A stretch of 64,000 bases of DNA from positions 129,983-193,982 of the forward strand of contig JBAZKW010000002.1 of the NCBI GenBank assembly GCA_041650595.1, in the 5' to 3' direction. Positions 49,644 to 58,544 of this stretch are shown piece by piece (position 1 is the first letter of the stretch; every line of letters begins with the position of its first letter). This DNA comes from CALFCX01 sp041650595. Lineage in GTDB: Bacteria > Margulisbacteria > WOR-1 > JAKLHX01. The notes beneath the pieces are model-generated. The model saw only the letters and a list, made by a program, of their open reading frames with translations, searched no databases and was not told the origin of the DNA. A program made the translations under genes and the position numbers.

Positions 49644-50462
49644 CTATTTTAGAAAAAAGGTCGTTATATAGTAGTACAAAAGAGGCGCTGTAAAGATAAA
49701 GCTGTCCATTCTGTCAAGCACTCCGCCATGTCCCGGAATTATGTTGCTTGAGTCTTTTGCGCCCGCGTCTCTCTTTATCAATGATTCGGAAAGGTCACTA
49801 AGTTGCCCGACTATCCCAACAAAACCGCCTATCATAAGATAATGCATTATGTTTACCGGATAGAATGTCCCCTCATACGCCATGCCAAATAAAACAGCCG
49901 CGATCACGGCTCCGGCAAAACCCGCGACAGCTCCTTCTATGGTCTTTTTGGGGCTGATATAAGGACTTAGCTGGCGTTTTCCGAATTGTTTCCCGATAAA
50001 ATAAGCCAGCGTATCAGCTGTCCATACTACAAACATCAGAAGGAATAAAAATTCTCCGTGGGGAGTCAAGGCCCGAAGCAGAACAAGATAGCTAAAAAGC
50101 CAACCTACATACAAGATCCCTAAAAGAGTTATTGAAATATTTGCGGTTGCATGAGCGCTCCTTTTGATAAAAATGCCTGCACAAAAACAACAAAGAACTG
50201 CTGCGGTAAGGATCGCTGTTGAAGCCGGTTCCCAACTCGGATGTTTGATCGTGTTGTACACAAAGGTGATTATTATCAGATTGAAGAGGTTCCCAAGCGT
50301 ATAGTACGGATTAAAACCTTTCTTTTTCATCAGATTGTACAGTTCGTTTATCGATATTGTAGCAATGACCGCGACCAGAGCAAAAAACCACAGCCCGCCA
50401 AAATATGTGCACGCAAAGATCACGGGCACCGATACCAGAACGGTCAAAAGTCTTTCGATCAT
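49644..50462 (-). CDS. cdsA: phosphatidate cytidylyltransferase
   Basis: 272 aa with about eight transmembrane helices; makes CDP-diacylglycerol. The C-terminal signature DSSNIIPGHGGVLDRMDS is exact for the family. Follows uppS by 4 bases, the usual order. Confidence 0.97.
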   Translation of the reverse strand: MIERLLTVLVSVPVIFACTYFGGLWFFALVAVIATISINELYNLMKKKGFNPYYTLGNLFNLIIITFVYNTIKHPSWEPASTAILTAAVLCCFCAGIFIKRSAHATANISITLLGILYVGWLFSYLVLLRALTPHGEFLFLLMFVVWTADTLAYFIGKQFGKRQLSPYISPKKTIEGAVAGFAGAVIAAVLFGMAYEGTFYPVNIMHYLMIGGFVGIVGQLSDLSESLIKRDAGAKDSSNIIPGHGGVLDRMDSFIFTAPLLYYYITTFFLK

Positions 50463-50466
50463 ATTT

Positions 50467-51222
50467 TTACCTCCCGAATCTGCGCATCCTGTTGGAATAA
50501 TCCCTTATTGCAGACAAAAATTCTTTTTTCCTGAAATCCGGGAAAAATGTCTCTGTCACCAATATTTCCGAGTAAGCTATCTCCCACAAAAGAAAGTTGC
50601 TTATTCTCATATCCCCTCCGGTCCTTATCAAGAAGTCCGGATCCGGGATATCCGGAAGATAAAGGTTTTCCGAGATCAGTTTTTCGTCTATTGTCAGATT
50701 GCCGTGCGATTTTGAAAGTTTGGCGATCTTTTTACAGGCATCAACTATCTCGGCGCGCCCGCCGTAATTATACATGACCTGCATGTTGAGTCCCGTATTA
50801 GACCCCGTGGCATTTTCTATCTCGGCGATCTTTGCCAGCATCTCTTCTTTTTTTATCTCGTTAAGCCTGCCTACAAACCTGATTTTCACGTTTTTTTTGC
50901 GCAGGGCTTCTGCTTCGGTATTAATTGCCTCGACAAACAGCCATTCAAGGTATTGGACTTCATCCTTTGGCCTAAAATTATTCTCGGTAGAAAAAGCGTA
51001 GATCGTCAGATATTTTATCCCTGTTTCTATGCAGGCGTTATAAATATCCCTAAGTGCTTCCAGGGCATATTTATAACCGGCCACTTTAGGCAATCTTCTT
51101 TTTTCCGCCCAACGGCGGTTCCCGTCCATGATCACGGCAACATGACAGGGAATATTTTCTATTGCAGCAGATATTCCCTGTATTATGGCTTTTTTCTTAA
51201 AAAACGAGGGGAATTTAATCAC
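50467..51222 (-). CDS. uppS: isoprenyl transferase (undecaprenyl diphosphate synthase)
   Basis: 251 aa cis-prenyltransferase. VAVIMDGNRRWAEKRRLP start block, AFSTENNFRP, NYGGRAEIVDAC, and the C-terminal LIRTGGDMRISNFLLWEIAYSE-type block (in part DFLIRTGGDMRISNFLLW). It starts at GTG 51222, 3 bases after frr stop. Provides the lipid carrier for cell-wall and LPS synthesis. Confidence 0.97.
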   Translation of the reverse strand: MIKFPSFFKKKAIIQGISAAIENIPCHVAVIMDGNRRWAEKRRLPKVAGYKYALEALRDIYNACIETGIKYLTIYAFSTENNFRPKDEVQYLEWLFVEAINTEAEALRKKNVKIRFVGRLNEIKKEEMLAKIAEIENATGSNTGLNMQVMYNYGGRAEIVDACKKIAKLSKSHGNLTIDEKLISENLYLPDIPDPDFLIRTGGDMRISNFLLWEIAYSEILVTETFFPDFRKKEFLSAIRDYSNRMRRFGR

Positions 51223-51225
51223 GGG

Positions 51226-51780
51226 TCAAACTTCCATGACTTCTTTCTCTTTTAAAGAGACTAGCTTGTCAATACCGGCCGTCTCGCTGTCCGTGAGCTT
51301 TTGTATCTCCAGATCAAGATGTTTTGCCTGGTCTTCGGTTATCTTTTTTGCATCCTTTTGTTTTTTTGTTTCATCTATAGAATCCCGTCTTATGTTCCTT
51401 ACGGCTACTTTTGCGTCTTCCGAGTGTTTTTTTATGGCCTTTACAAGGTCCTTTCTTCTTTCTTCGGTCATAGGCGGAAGCATTACCCTGATAAGTGTCC
51501 CTTCAACCTTTGGCATTGCGCCCAGATCAGCCTGCTGCAGCGCTTTGTCTATTGCCGACATCGCGCCTTTATCAAACGGCTGGATGGTGATCTGTTTTGA
51601 TTCCGGGGTGGCAATATTGGCAAGTTGTTTTAACGGAACTGACGAGCCATAGTAATCCACATGGATATTATCAACCAAAGCGGCGCTGGCTCTTCCGGTG
51701 CGTATTGAAGAAAGCTCTTTTTTAAAAGCTTCGAGCGCTTTGCCCATTCTTTCCTGAGTTTTTTTGATTATATCGTCCAT
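51226..51780 (-). CDS. frr: ribosome recycling factor
   Basis: 184 aa, two-domain RRF: LSSIRTGRASAALVDNIHV, YYGSSVPLKQLANIATPE, IRVMLPPMTEERRKDLVK. 18 bases after pyrH. Confidence 0.98.
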   Translation of the reverse strand: MDDIIKKTQERMGKALEAFKKELSSIRTGRASAALVDNIHVDYYGSSVPLKQLANIATPESKQITIQPFDKGAMSAIDKALQQADLGAMPKVEGTLIRVMLPPMTEERRKDLVKAIKKHSEDAKVAVRNIRRDSIDETKKQKDAKKITEDQAKHLDLEIQKLTDSETAGIDKLVSLKEKEVMEV

Positions 51781-51798
51781 TATGCTTTCCCTCCCCCT

Positions 51799-52506
51799 CT
51801 AATTGCCGACAACCGTCCCAACGGTTTTCCCTTGAAGAGCGGCTTCTATGTTGCCTTTTTTTGTCAGATCGAGCACAATTATCGGTATTTCGTTGTCCAT
51901 GCAAAGTGATACAGCTGTTGAATCCATGACCTTCAGCCGTTTTTTTAGTATTTGCATGTAACTCACTTTTTTATACCTTCTGGCTTTTGGGTTCTTTATG
52001 GGATCTTCTGAATAGATCCCGTCAACTTTTGTTGCTTTGAGTATGACATTGGCATTGATCTCTGCGGCCCTGAGCGCGGCTGTTGTATCGGTAGTAAAAT
52101 ACGGGTTCCCCGTACCGCCGGCAAAGACCACTACACGGCCTTTTTCCATGTGCCTTATGGCGCGGCGTCTGATATACGGTTCGGCTATGGCAAACATCTC
52201 TATGGCGGTTTGGACCCTGCAGAATATCCCTATTTTTTCAAGTGCGTCCTGTATAGCAAGCGCGTTGATCACCGTGGCAAGCATGCCCATATAATCGCCG
52301 GTAGCCCTGTCGGTGCCGTTGGAGCTTCCGCCCCTGAAAATATTGCCGCCGCCAACCACTATCGCAAGTTCTACTTTGTGTTTTTTTAGTTTTTTGATCT
52401 CTTCGGCAAGCATGCCCAATATTTTGTGATCAATACCAAATCCCTGTTTGCCGCCGATAAATTCACCGCTTAGTTTGAGGATAACGCGCTTATATTTGAG
52501 CTTCAT
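51799..52506 (-). CDS. pyrH: uridylate kinase
   Basis: 235 aa from ATG 52506 (MKLKYKRVILKLSGE). The open frame runs back to 52569 but overlaps the promoter. AVVGGGNIFRG, GTGNPYFTTDTTAALRA, ATKVDGIYSEDP are diagnostic for bacterial UMP kinase. Starts the pyrH-frr-uppS-cdsA-nadC-ychF operon, with no Shine-Dalgarno and a -10 box 11 bases upstream. Confidence 0.97.
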   Translation of the reverse strand: MKLKYKRVILKLSGEFIGGKQGFGIDHKILGMLAEEIKKLKKHKVELAIVVGGGNIFRGGSSNGTDRATGDYMGMLATVINALAIQDALEKIGIFCRVQTAIEMFAIAEPYIRRRAIRHMEKGRVVVFAGGTGNPYFTTDTTAALRAAEINANVILKATKVDGIYSEDPIKNPKARRYKKVSYMQILKKRLKVMDSTAVSLCMDNEIPIIVLDLTKKGNIEAALQGKTVGTVVGN

Positions 52507-52517
52507 AAATCTATGAA

Positions 52518-52547
52518 AGTATAACAGAGATAAGAGTTTGGTGTCAA
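52518..52547 (-). promoter_or_regulatory. consensus sigma-70 promoter of the pyrH operon
   Basis: On the minus strand: TTGACA (52542-52547), 18 bases, TATACT (52518-52523), 11 bases to the pyrH ATG, so a leader of about 4 bases. It lies just past the stop of the Rpe-like gene. Confidence 0.75.
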
Positions 52548-52552
52548 TTTGC

Positions 52553-53347
52553 TCAAGCTGGCGCAACACATGCAGCCATCATGGCATCATAAGCCTGTTG
52601 CATCTGTTCAAATGATTTATATCCGTTCTTTTCGCTTCCAAACCAGTAAGAGCCGACAACAAACCATCTGGCGCCAGCAGAAAACATTTTCCCAATATTT
52701 TCATGCGAGACCGCCCCGTCAGCCGCAACAAGCATGGAGAAACCTAAATTTCTCAACATTGAAATATTATTAAGCCCTCTTTCATCAAAGCCCCTGCCGC
52801 CATCTCCCGGAATTACAGTCATTGCAAGACCGAAATTAACGTAGTATTCAAGAACCTTTAAATTTTCTGGACTTTCATCAGGATTAATGACAAGACCAGG
52901 TTCAATTTCTAACGATTCCCGAATGTGTCTCAACACATTATGAATGCCTCCGTGTTGCAGATTGTCCTCGACAAATGCTCCGTAATGGACGGACATGAAA
53001 TCAACGACCCCCCTAAATCCGGAAAGATATTTATTAAATGCACCAACACCTCCATGAGTGGAGGGACGCACCATAAAATGCGCATCGATTGGTAATTGAA
53101 TCCTGCTTTTAAGTTCTTTCGCCAAATCTGGAGTAAATATGTCCATATTAGAAGGTTTCCCGCCAGTATTTACATATTTAGGATCAAAGATATCAAGATG
53201 CAGCGTAGATGCCCCTGCATCTTTTGCCCACATCGCTCTTCTAAAAAATTCTGTGTGATTGCGATCTCGAAGGAACGGAGACAAGGTCGTCAACGAAGGA
53301 TTAATGATCGGGACGGGGCTTTTCGCGAAAGATTCGCATAAACGCAT
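52553..53347 (-). CDS. divergent ribulose-phosphate 3-epimerase-like protein
   Basis: 264 aa from ATG 53347 (AGGAG 9 bases upstream); the frame is open to a TTG at 53377. TIM-barrel Rpe landmarks are recognisable but altered: HLDIFDPKYV (usual HxDxMDG), DAHFMVRPST (usual D-HLMV), FMSVHYGAF, MTVIPGDGGRGF (usual MTVNPGFGGQ) and VAADGAVS (usual VDGG). The metal His/Asp pairs look retained. Longer than Rpe (~220). It could be an epimerase for another sugar phosphate. It has a sigma-28-like promoter and is divergent from mnmG. Confidence 0.75.
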   Translation of the reverse strand: MRLCESFAKSPVPIINPSLTTLSPFLRDRNHTEFFRRAMWAKDAGASTLHLDIFDPKYVNTGGKPSNMDIFTPDLAKELKSRIQLPIDAHFMVRPSTHGGVGAFNKYLSGFRGVVDFMSVHYGAFVEDNLQHGGIHNVLRHIRESLEIEPGLVINPDESPENLKVLEYYVNFGLAMTVIPGDGGRGFDERGLNNISMLRNLGFSMLVAADGAVSHENIGKMFSAGARWFVVGSYWFGSEKNGYKSFEQMQQAYDAMMAACVAPA

Positions 53348-53380
53348 TTGGTTTTTCTCCTTTTCCTGTATCCACAATAT

Positions 53381-53408
53381 CTATCGTCAGCTTTTTCCCA
53401 AAATTTCA
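53381..53408 (-). promoter_or_regulatory. sigma-28-like promoter motif (copy 6, Rpe-like gene)
   Basis: On the minus strand: TGAAATTT, 12 bases, GACGATAG, 33 bases before the ATG at 53347. It lies in the 87-base divergent gap with mnmG. Confidence 0.7.
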
Positions 53409-53422
53409 CTCTTTTTTCGTGA

Positions 53423-53428
53423 TAAAAT
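53423..53428 (+). promoter_or_regulatory. -10 box for mnmG, leaderless
   Basis: TAAAAT with 6 bases to the GTG start at 53435 and no Shine-Dalgarno. The -35 region coincides with the divergent sigma-28-like motif, so the two promoters may compete. Confidence 0.4.
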
Positions 53429-53434
53429 TTAAGA

Positions 53435-55195
53435 GTGGGGACAGTCAAAGAATACGCAAAAATTTATGACGTCATCGTGATCGGTGCCGGCCATGCCGGC
53501 TGCGAAGCGGCGCTGGCAAGTGCCAGGTTGGATTGCACAACCCTTCTCCTAACAATGAATCTCGACACAATAGCCCATATGCCGTGCAATCCGGCCGTAG
53601 GCGGCCCGGCAAAAAGCCAGCTTGTCAGGGAAATAGACGCTCTCGGCGGCGAAATAGGCATAAACACCGACAAAACTTTCCTGCAAATGAAGCTGTTAAA
53701 TACTGCCAAAGGTCCGGCCGTGCAATCCCTGCGCGCTCAATCCGACAAGATTCTCTACCATATTGAAATGAAAAGAACTCTCGAGACGCAGGACAACCTG
53801 GATATTAAGCAAGGGATAGTAGAAGAAATCTTGGCCGGTAAAAAAGGCGTTAAAGGCGTTCGCACCAAATTGAACTTGGTATATTTCGGAAAAACAGTGG
53901 TTATTGCGACAGGAACTTTTTTGAACGGCATCATTCATGTCGGCATGGAACACATGGAGGCGGGACGCGCCGGAGAATTCCCGTCCAAAGGCCTTTCGGA
54001 AAACCTTTTAAAACTGGGATTGAGGCTCGGGCGCCTAAAAACAGGGACGACCCCGCGGCTTGATGCAAGAACTATCAACTTTTCAAAAATGGAAGTCCAG
54101 CCCGGGGATAAAAATCCTCAGATGTTTTCATTCGTTTGGGAATACAACGGGTACGGTCTCGGGGAAAAAGAAAATCCTCAGGACCGGTTGGAACAGCTCG
54201 ACTGTCACCTGACCCACACGAACAGTGAAACGCACAAAATTATCAAAGCCAATCTCGACAGGTCCCCTCTTTTCAGCGGCAAGATCAAGGGCGTGGGCCC
54301 CAGATACTGTCCGTCAATAGAAGACAAGGTTGTAAGGTTTCCTGACAAAGCCCGCCACCAGGCTTTTATCGAGCCGGAGGGCAGATCGACAAACGAAATA
54401 TATACGCAGGGAATGGCGACAAGTCTGCCGGAAGATGTTCAGTTGGCGTTCTTAAGGACGATGGCGGGTCTTGAAAAAGCAGAAATAATGCGGCCGGGAT
54501 ATGCCGTGGAATACGATTTTGTGCCGCCGGAACAGATAAAACACTCTCTAGAATGTAAAGACGTCCCGGACTTGTTCCTCGCGGGACAGATAAACGGGAC
54601 TTCCGGTTACGAAGAAGCGGCCGCGCAGGGACTGATCGCGGGAATAAATGCGGCACGCAAAGTAAAAGACCTGCCGCCGTTCACGCTCGGCAGGGATGAG
54701 TCCTATATAGGCACACTGATAGACGATCTGGCGACAAAAGAAATTGCCGAACCTTACAGGATGCTTACTTCCCGTTCTGAATATCGCCTGCTTTTGAGGC
54801 AGGACAACGCCGATCTTCGTCTCACCGCCAAAGGATTTGACATAGGTCTTATCGATAAAAAAAGATTCGCCTGTTTTCTGAAAAAGAAAACCGCGGTAGA
54901 GGCGACGGACACCTCGTTTTCTCTAGAGGCAACCCGGCAGATAGAGATCCAGGACAAATATCGCGGTTATATAGAGCGTCAGATAAGACAAGTAGAAAAA
55001 TTCAAGAGCCTGGAGAGCATGCGTTTGCCGGAAGGCCTTTCTTTTCTCTCAATGGGCGGGATCTCAACCGAAGCGCGCCAAAAACTGCAAAAACTCCGCC
55101 CGGCCTCTATTGGTCACGCCTCCAGGATCGCGGGGATCTCTCCCGCAGACATTTCCGTGCTGATGATCCACCTTAAAAAAAATCGTGTGCTATAA
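53435..55195 (+). CDS. mnmG: tRNA uridine-5-carboxymethylaminomethyl synthase MnmG
   Basis: 586 aa FAD enzyme that with MnmE modifies tRNA wobble U34. FAD motif IVIGAGHAGCEAA, PCNPAVGGPAKSQLVREID, LKTGTTPRLDARTI, and LTSRSEYRLLLRQDNADLRLT (a signature, quoted in part as SRSEYRLLLRQDNADLR). GTG start; no other in-frame start fits. Slightly short at the C-terminus (~620 usual). MnmE is not in the window. Confidence 0.96.
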   Translation: MGTVKEYAKIYDVIVIGAGHAGCEAALASARLDCTTLLLTMNLDTIAHMPCNPAVGGPAKSQLVREIDALGGEIGINTDKTFLQMKLLNTAKGPAVQSLRAQSDKILYHIEMKRTLETQDNLDIKQGIVEEILAGKKGVKGVRTKLNLVYFGKTVVIATGTFLNGIIHVGMEHMEAGRAGEFPSKGLSENLLKLGLRLGRLKTGTTPRLDARTINFSKMEVQPGDKNPQMFSFVWEYNGYGLGEKENPQDRLEQLDCHLTHTNSETHKIIKANLDRSPLFSGKIKGVGPRYCPSIEDKVVRFPDKARHQAFIEPEGRSTNEIYTQGMATSLPEDVQLAFLRTMAGLEKAEIMRPGYAVEYDFVPPEQIKHSLECKDVPDLFLAGQINGTSGYEEAAAQGLIAGINAARKVKDLPPFTLGRDESYIGTLIDDLATKEIAEPYRMLTSRSEYRLLLRQDNADLRLTAKGFDIGLIDKKRFACFLKKKTAVEATDTSFSLEATRQIEIQDKYRGYIERQIRQVEKFKSLESMRLPEGLSFLSMGGISTEARQKLQKLRPASIGHASRIAGISPADISVLMIHLKKNRVL

Positions 55196-55223
55196 TAAAC
55201 TAAAAATACAGGGGGTGCTTTTC

Positions 55224-55703
55224 ATGAAAAAATTTGTTAGATCCACTGTTTCTTTCCTGGTCGTGTTTTGTCTGGTCGCGATGACCGCTTCGGCCTTTGC
55301 GGCTCCAGTTTCAAGTATCGGGACAATAGATGTCCAAAAGGTGTTCAAGGGCTACAAAGAGACCACAAAAGCCCAGGAACAGCTATCCAAAGAAGAAGCT
55401 TCTTTTAAGAAAGAGTTTGAAGAGTCTCAGAAAAAGATAGAGGACGCAAAAACTGCCGGAAAGTCCGAAAAAGATCTCGCAGCCATGACCAAAAAGCTTG
55501 AGGAATCCCTTGCACCAAAAAGGGAAAAGCTGATCAAAATGAACGAGGCCCTTACCTCTTCGCTGCAAAACGATATAATCGCCACTGTCAAAGATGTCGC
55601 AAAGAACCTCGGAATAGAGGTCGTCTTTGATAAGCAGGTTGTCATAACCGGCGGCATAGACGTAAGCGATATGGTCATAAACAAGCTCAACGAAAAAAAG
55701 TAA
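55224..55703 (+). CDS. ompH: periplasmic chaperone Skp/OmpH-like
   Basis: 159 aa from ATG 55224 (AGGGGG upstream). Signal peptide (VSFLVVFCLVAMTASAFA), then IGTIDVQKVFKGYKETTKA and a Lys/Glu-rich coiled-coil arm, ending VVFDKQVVITGGIDVSDMV. Carries outer-membrane proteins across the periplasm. Start of the envelope operon; lpxD follows within 1 base. Confidence 0.92.
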   Translation: MKKFVRSTVSFLVVFCLVAMTASAFAAPVSSIGTIDVQKVFKGYKETTKAQEQLSKEEASFKKEFEESQKKIEDAKTAGKSEKDLAAMTKKLEESLAPKREKLIKMNEALTSSLQNDIIATVKDVAKNLGIEVVFDKQVVITGGIDVSDMVINKLNEKK

Positions 55704-55704
55704 A

Positions 55705-56664
55705 GTGACTTCTCTCGGCGACATAGCAAAGCTCGTCGACGGACAAGTATGTGGGGATCCTTCGCTGCAGATCGACAGCGTGGCCGCTCTTGAAGATGCC
55801 AAAGAAGGAGACCTTTCTTTTGTGCTCGACAGCAAGAACTTCCTGGCTGCCGAAAACTCTCCGGCAAAAGCTTTCATTGTCCCCAAGGACATTTCTCTTG
55901 AAAATAAGCCTTTCATAAAAGTCGACAACCCCAGGCAGGCACTCGGAAAAATACTCGCGCAGTTTGCTCCTTTGGAAGAGATCTCTCCGGGAATAGACTC
56001 GCGAGCCTTTATTGCAAAAAACGTTTCCTTAGGGAATCGAGCGCTGATCTATCCGTTCGTTTATATCGGTGAGGGCTGTGAGATCGGCGAGGACACGATA
56101 ATACATCCGAATGTGACAATATACCCGAGGACAAAAATAGGCAGGCGATGCATCATACATTCTGGAAGTGTCATAGGTGTTGACGGCTTCGGATTTTCGC
56201 AGGAAGGCGGAAAATTCGAAAAGATCCCGCAGATCGGCAGGGTGGTGATCGAAGACGATGTGGAAATATATGCCAACAATTCCATATCGAGAGGGACTAT
56301 CGGCGATACGGTCATAAAAAAAGGGACAAAGATCGACAACATGAACCATATCGCGCACAATGTTAAGATCGGCGCTGACTGCGCGATCACTTCGCTCAAT
56401 GCATTCGGCGGAAGCTCTTCTTTGGGCGACAGGGTCCAGATGTCCGGCCAGAGCGGCGTAGCCCCCCATGTTCATGTAGGAAGCGACTCGATAATAATGG
56501 GGCGGACAGGCGTTACCAAAAATCTTCAAAACGGATCCGTTGTGCTTGGCTATCCCGCGCAGGACCATGTAAAAGAGCACAAAATAATGGCCCTAGTCCG
56601 TAAACTGCCGGAACTCTTTGAAAAAGTCAGGAAGCTTGAGTCGCGCAAAAAATCCGTTAAATGA
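55705..56664 (+). CDS. lpxD: UDP-3-O-acylglucosamine N-acyltransferase
   Basis: 319 aa from a GTG start. N-terminal uridine-binding domain, then left-handed beta-helix hexapeptide repeats (IYPFVYIGEGCEIGEDTII). The catalytic His region is NMNHIAHNVKIG. Third step of lipid A synthesis. Overlaps the next gene by 4 bases (ATGA). Confidence 0.95.
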   Translation: MTSLGDIAKLVDGQVCGDPSLQIDSVAALEDAKEGDLSFVLDSKNFLAAENSPAKAFIVPKDISLENKPFIKVDNPRQALGKILAQFAPLEEISPGIDSRAFIAKNVSLGNRALIYPFVYIGEGCEIGEDTIIHPNVTIYPRTKIGRRCIIHSGSVIGVDGFGFSQEGGKFEKIPQIGRVVIEDDVEIYANNSISRGTIGDTVIKKGTKIDNMNHIAHNVKIGADCAITSLNAFGGSSSLGDRVQMSGQSGVAPHVHVGSDSIIMGRTGVTKNLQNGSVVLGYPAQDHVKEHKIMALVRKLPELFEKVRKLESRKKSVK

Positions 56665-57791
56665 AAATCGCCCTTTTTACAGAATCTTATACTCCGTATA
56701 TCAGCGGCGTCAGCAGGTCTGTGGAACTTGCGAAAAAAGGCCTTGAAACATTGGGGCACGAAATTTTCGTATTTGCCCCGGACTATCCAGGATACAAAGA
56801 CCCCGACAAACATGTTTTCCGCTTCCCTTCGCTTCCCACAAAATATCCCGGATTCCGGGTTGCTGTTCCCGCTCCCCTGCTTATCCCTAAAGAAAAATTC
56901 GACATAATACACTCGAATTCTCCGTTTGGCCTGGGGCTTCTTGCAAAACAGTTCTCAAAAAAATCCGGTGTTCCGTATATTTACTCCTTTCACACGCTGT
57001 TCACTGATTACCTGAGCTACGTTCCCCTCCCAAAACCTTTGAGCAAAAGTCTTCTGCTTTCTTACATGAAACGCTTTTGCAAAAGCTGCAACAAAATAAT
57101 CGTGCCAAACCAGACAACTCTCGAATATACCAAAAGCCTCGGGATATCCGGTGATTTTGAGATAATCCCGTCCGGCGTTGACGTGGAACTGGCGGAAAAA
57201 GCCGATGGGAAAGGTTTGCGGGAAAAATTCGGCATCCCGGCACAGGCAAAAGTTTTTTTATATGTGGGCCGGCTTTCAAAAGAAAAAAATCTCCCGTTCC
57301 TTTTGTCGGCTTTTAAAAAGATCTCCAAAAAGTGCCCTGCCGCATTTCTCGCGCTCGCCGCAGGAGGCCCGGAAGAACAGAACTTAAAAGATTTCGCGTG
57401 CGAGACAGGCATAGCCGAAAGGACCGTGTTCGCAGGGCAGATAAAATACCCCGATATCCTGAATTATTACAAATTTGCCGATATATTCCTTTATGCCTCA
57501 AAGACCGAGACACAGGGACTTGTAATTGCCGAAGCAAAAGCCTGCGGACTCCCCGTTATTGCTGTTGATGGCGGCGGTATAAAAGAAAGCATTACTGACG
57601 GAGAGGACGGGTTTTTGGTAAGCGAAGATCTCGAGCTCTTTTGCGATAAAGCAGTCATTCTTTGTAACGACAATACTTTATGGTCGGTTATGGCAGATAA
57701 AGCAAAGAAAAATGCGGCGAATGATTTTTCCTGCAGCAATGTTGCAAAAAAGCTCGAAAGTGTCTATAATTCTTTGTTGAACACTATATAA
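56661..57791 (+). CDS. GT4 glycosyltransferase (diglucosyl/mannosyl lipid type)
   Basis: 376 aa GT-B enzyme. Start KIALFTESYTPYISGVSRSV, acceptor-domain HSNSPFGLGLLA, donor motif FLYVGRLSKEKNLPFLL and the E-x7-E block TETQGLVIAEAKACGLPVIA. Resembles 1,2-diacylglycerol 3-glucosyltransferases and GT4 mannosyltransferases; the acceptor is unknown. Its presence inside the lpx operon suggests envelope glycolipid synthesis. Confidence 0.88.
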   Translation: MKIALFTESYTPYISGVSRSVELAKKGLETLGHEIFVFAPDYPGYKDPDKHVFRFPSLPTKYPGFRVAVPAPLLIPKEKFDIIHSNSPFGLGLLAKQFSKKSGVPYIYSFHTLFTDYLSYVPLPKPLSKSLLLSYMKRFCKSCNKIIVPNQTTLEYTKSLGISGDFEIIPSGVDVELAEKADGKGLREKFGIPAQAKVFLYVGRLSKEKNLPFLLSAFKKISKKCPAAFLALAAGGPEEQNLKDFACETGIAERTVFAGQIKYPDILNYYKFADIFLYASKTETQGLVIAEAKACGLPVIAVDGGGIKESITDGEDGFLVSEDLELFCDKAVILCNDNTLWSVMADKAKKNAANDFSCSNVAKKLESVYNSLLNTI

Positions 57792-57803
57792 GGGAGGTTC
57801 ATT

Positions 57804-58544
57804 ATGAAAAGAGTTTTGTGCGCCGGCTTGTGTGTTTGTATGTTTTTCGCTCCAGCAGTGTCCTTCGCGTCTGTAAAAACGCCTACAATAACCGGTTCGA
57901 CCGGCCTTATCAAAATGCCAACAGCCGATGTTCTGAGTTCGAAAGATTTTAATGTTGGCGTGGATTATGTCTTCGACGGCACCTCCGCAACTACAGGGAC
58001 CATAAGTGATATTCAGGGTGAATGGATATACAAGGCTAATGTGGGCTCTTTTATGGGCTATACAAAAGGGATGGAGCTTGGCTTTGTCGGACGTACTGAA
58101 AAAGTTACGAACAGATTTAAGGAAGGCGTATTTATAAATCTTAAATACAGCCTCGCCAGCTCGGACGATCCGGACGCGCTCAAGCTCGCAATAGGAGTTG
58201 AAAACCTTACTTCATTGGCAGAATCCGATGCATATATGGTCGCTTCCAAATCATGGACAGGCGGCGCTGGCGTTCATTTTGGCGCGATGTTTGATTTTCC
58301 CAACTACAATAAATTCCGCCCGATCGGTATGCTCGGACTGAATATGCCGTTAGGGACCAGAGCGTTTTCCATAATGGCCGAAGTTTTTTCCGGTGAAAGC
58401 ATATTCCAGGTCGATGCGGGACTCGAATATTCCGTGAACAACAATTTTTCCCTGCTTGCCAGAGGGCTTAATCTCACAAACAGCGACAATGCCAGGAATA
58501 CGAAATCATATTCGGCAGGAATTTCTTTGGCAAACTTCTTTTAA
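57804..58544 (+). CDS. outer-membrane protein, YjbH-like opening motif
   Basis: 246 aa; signal peptide (LCAGLCVCMFFAPAVSFA) then TPTITGSTGLIKMPTADV, a motif seen at the start of YjbH-like/exopolysaccharide barrel proteins. Alternating strands follow, and the C-terminus ends GISLANFF with the terminal Phe of BAM substrates. GGAGG precedes the ATG. It overlaps lpxC at TAATG. Function unknown. Confidence 0.7.
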   Translation: MKRVLCAGLCVCMFFAPAVSFASVKTPTITGSTGLIKMPTADVLSSKDFNVGVDYVFDGTSATTGTISDIQGEWIYKANVGSFMGYTKGMELGFVGRTEKVTNRFKEGVFINLKYSLASSDDPDALKLAIGVENLTSLAESDAYMVASKSWTGGAGVHFGAMFDFPNYNKFRPIGMLGLNMPLGTRAFSIMAEVFSGESIFQVDAGLEYSVNNNFSLLARGLNLTNSDNARNTKSYSAGISLANFF

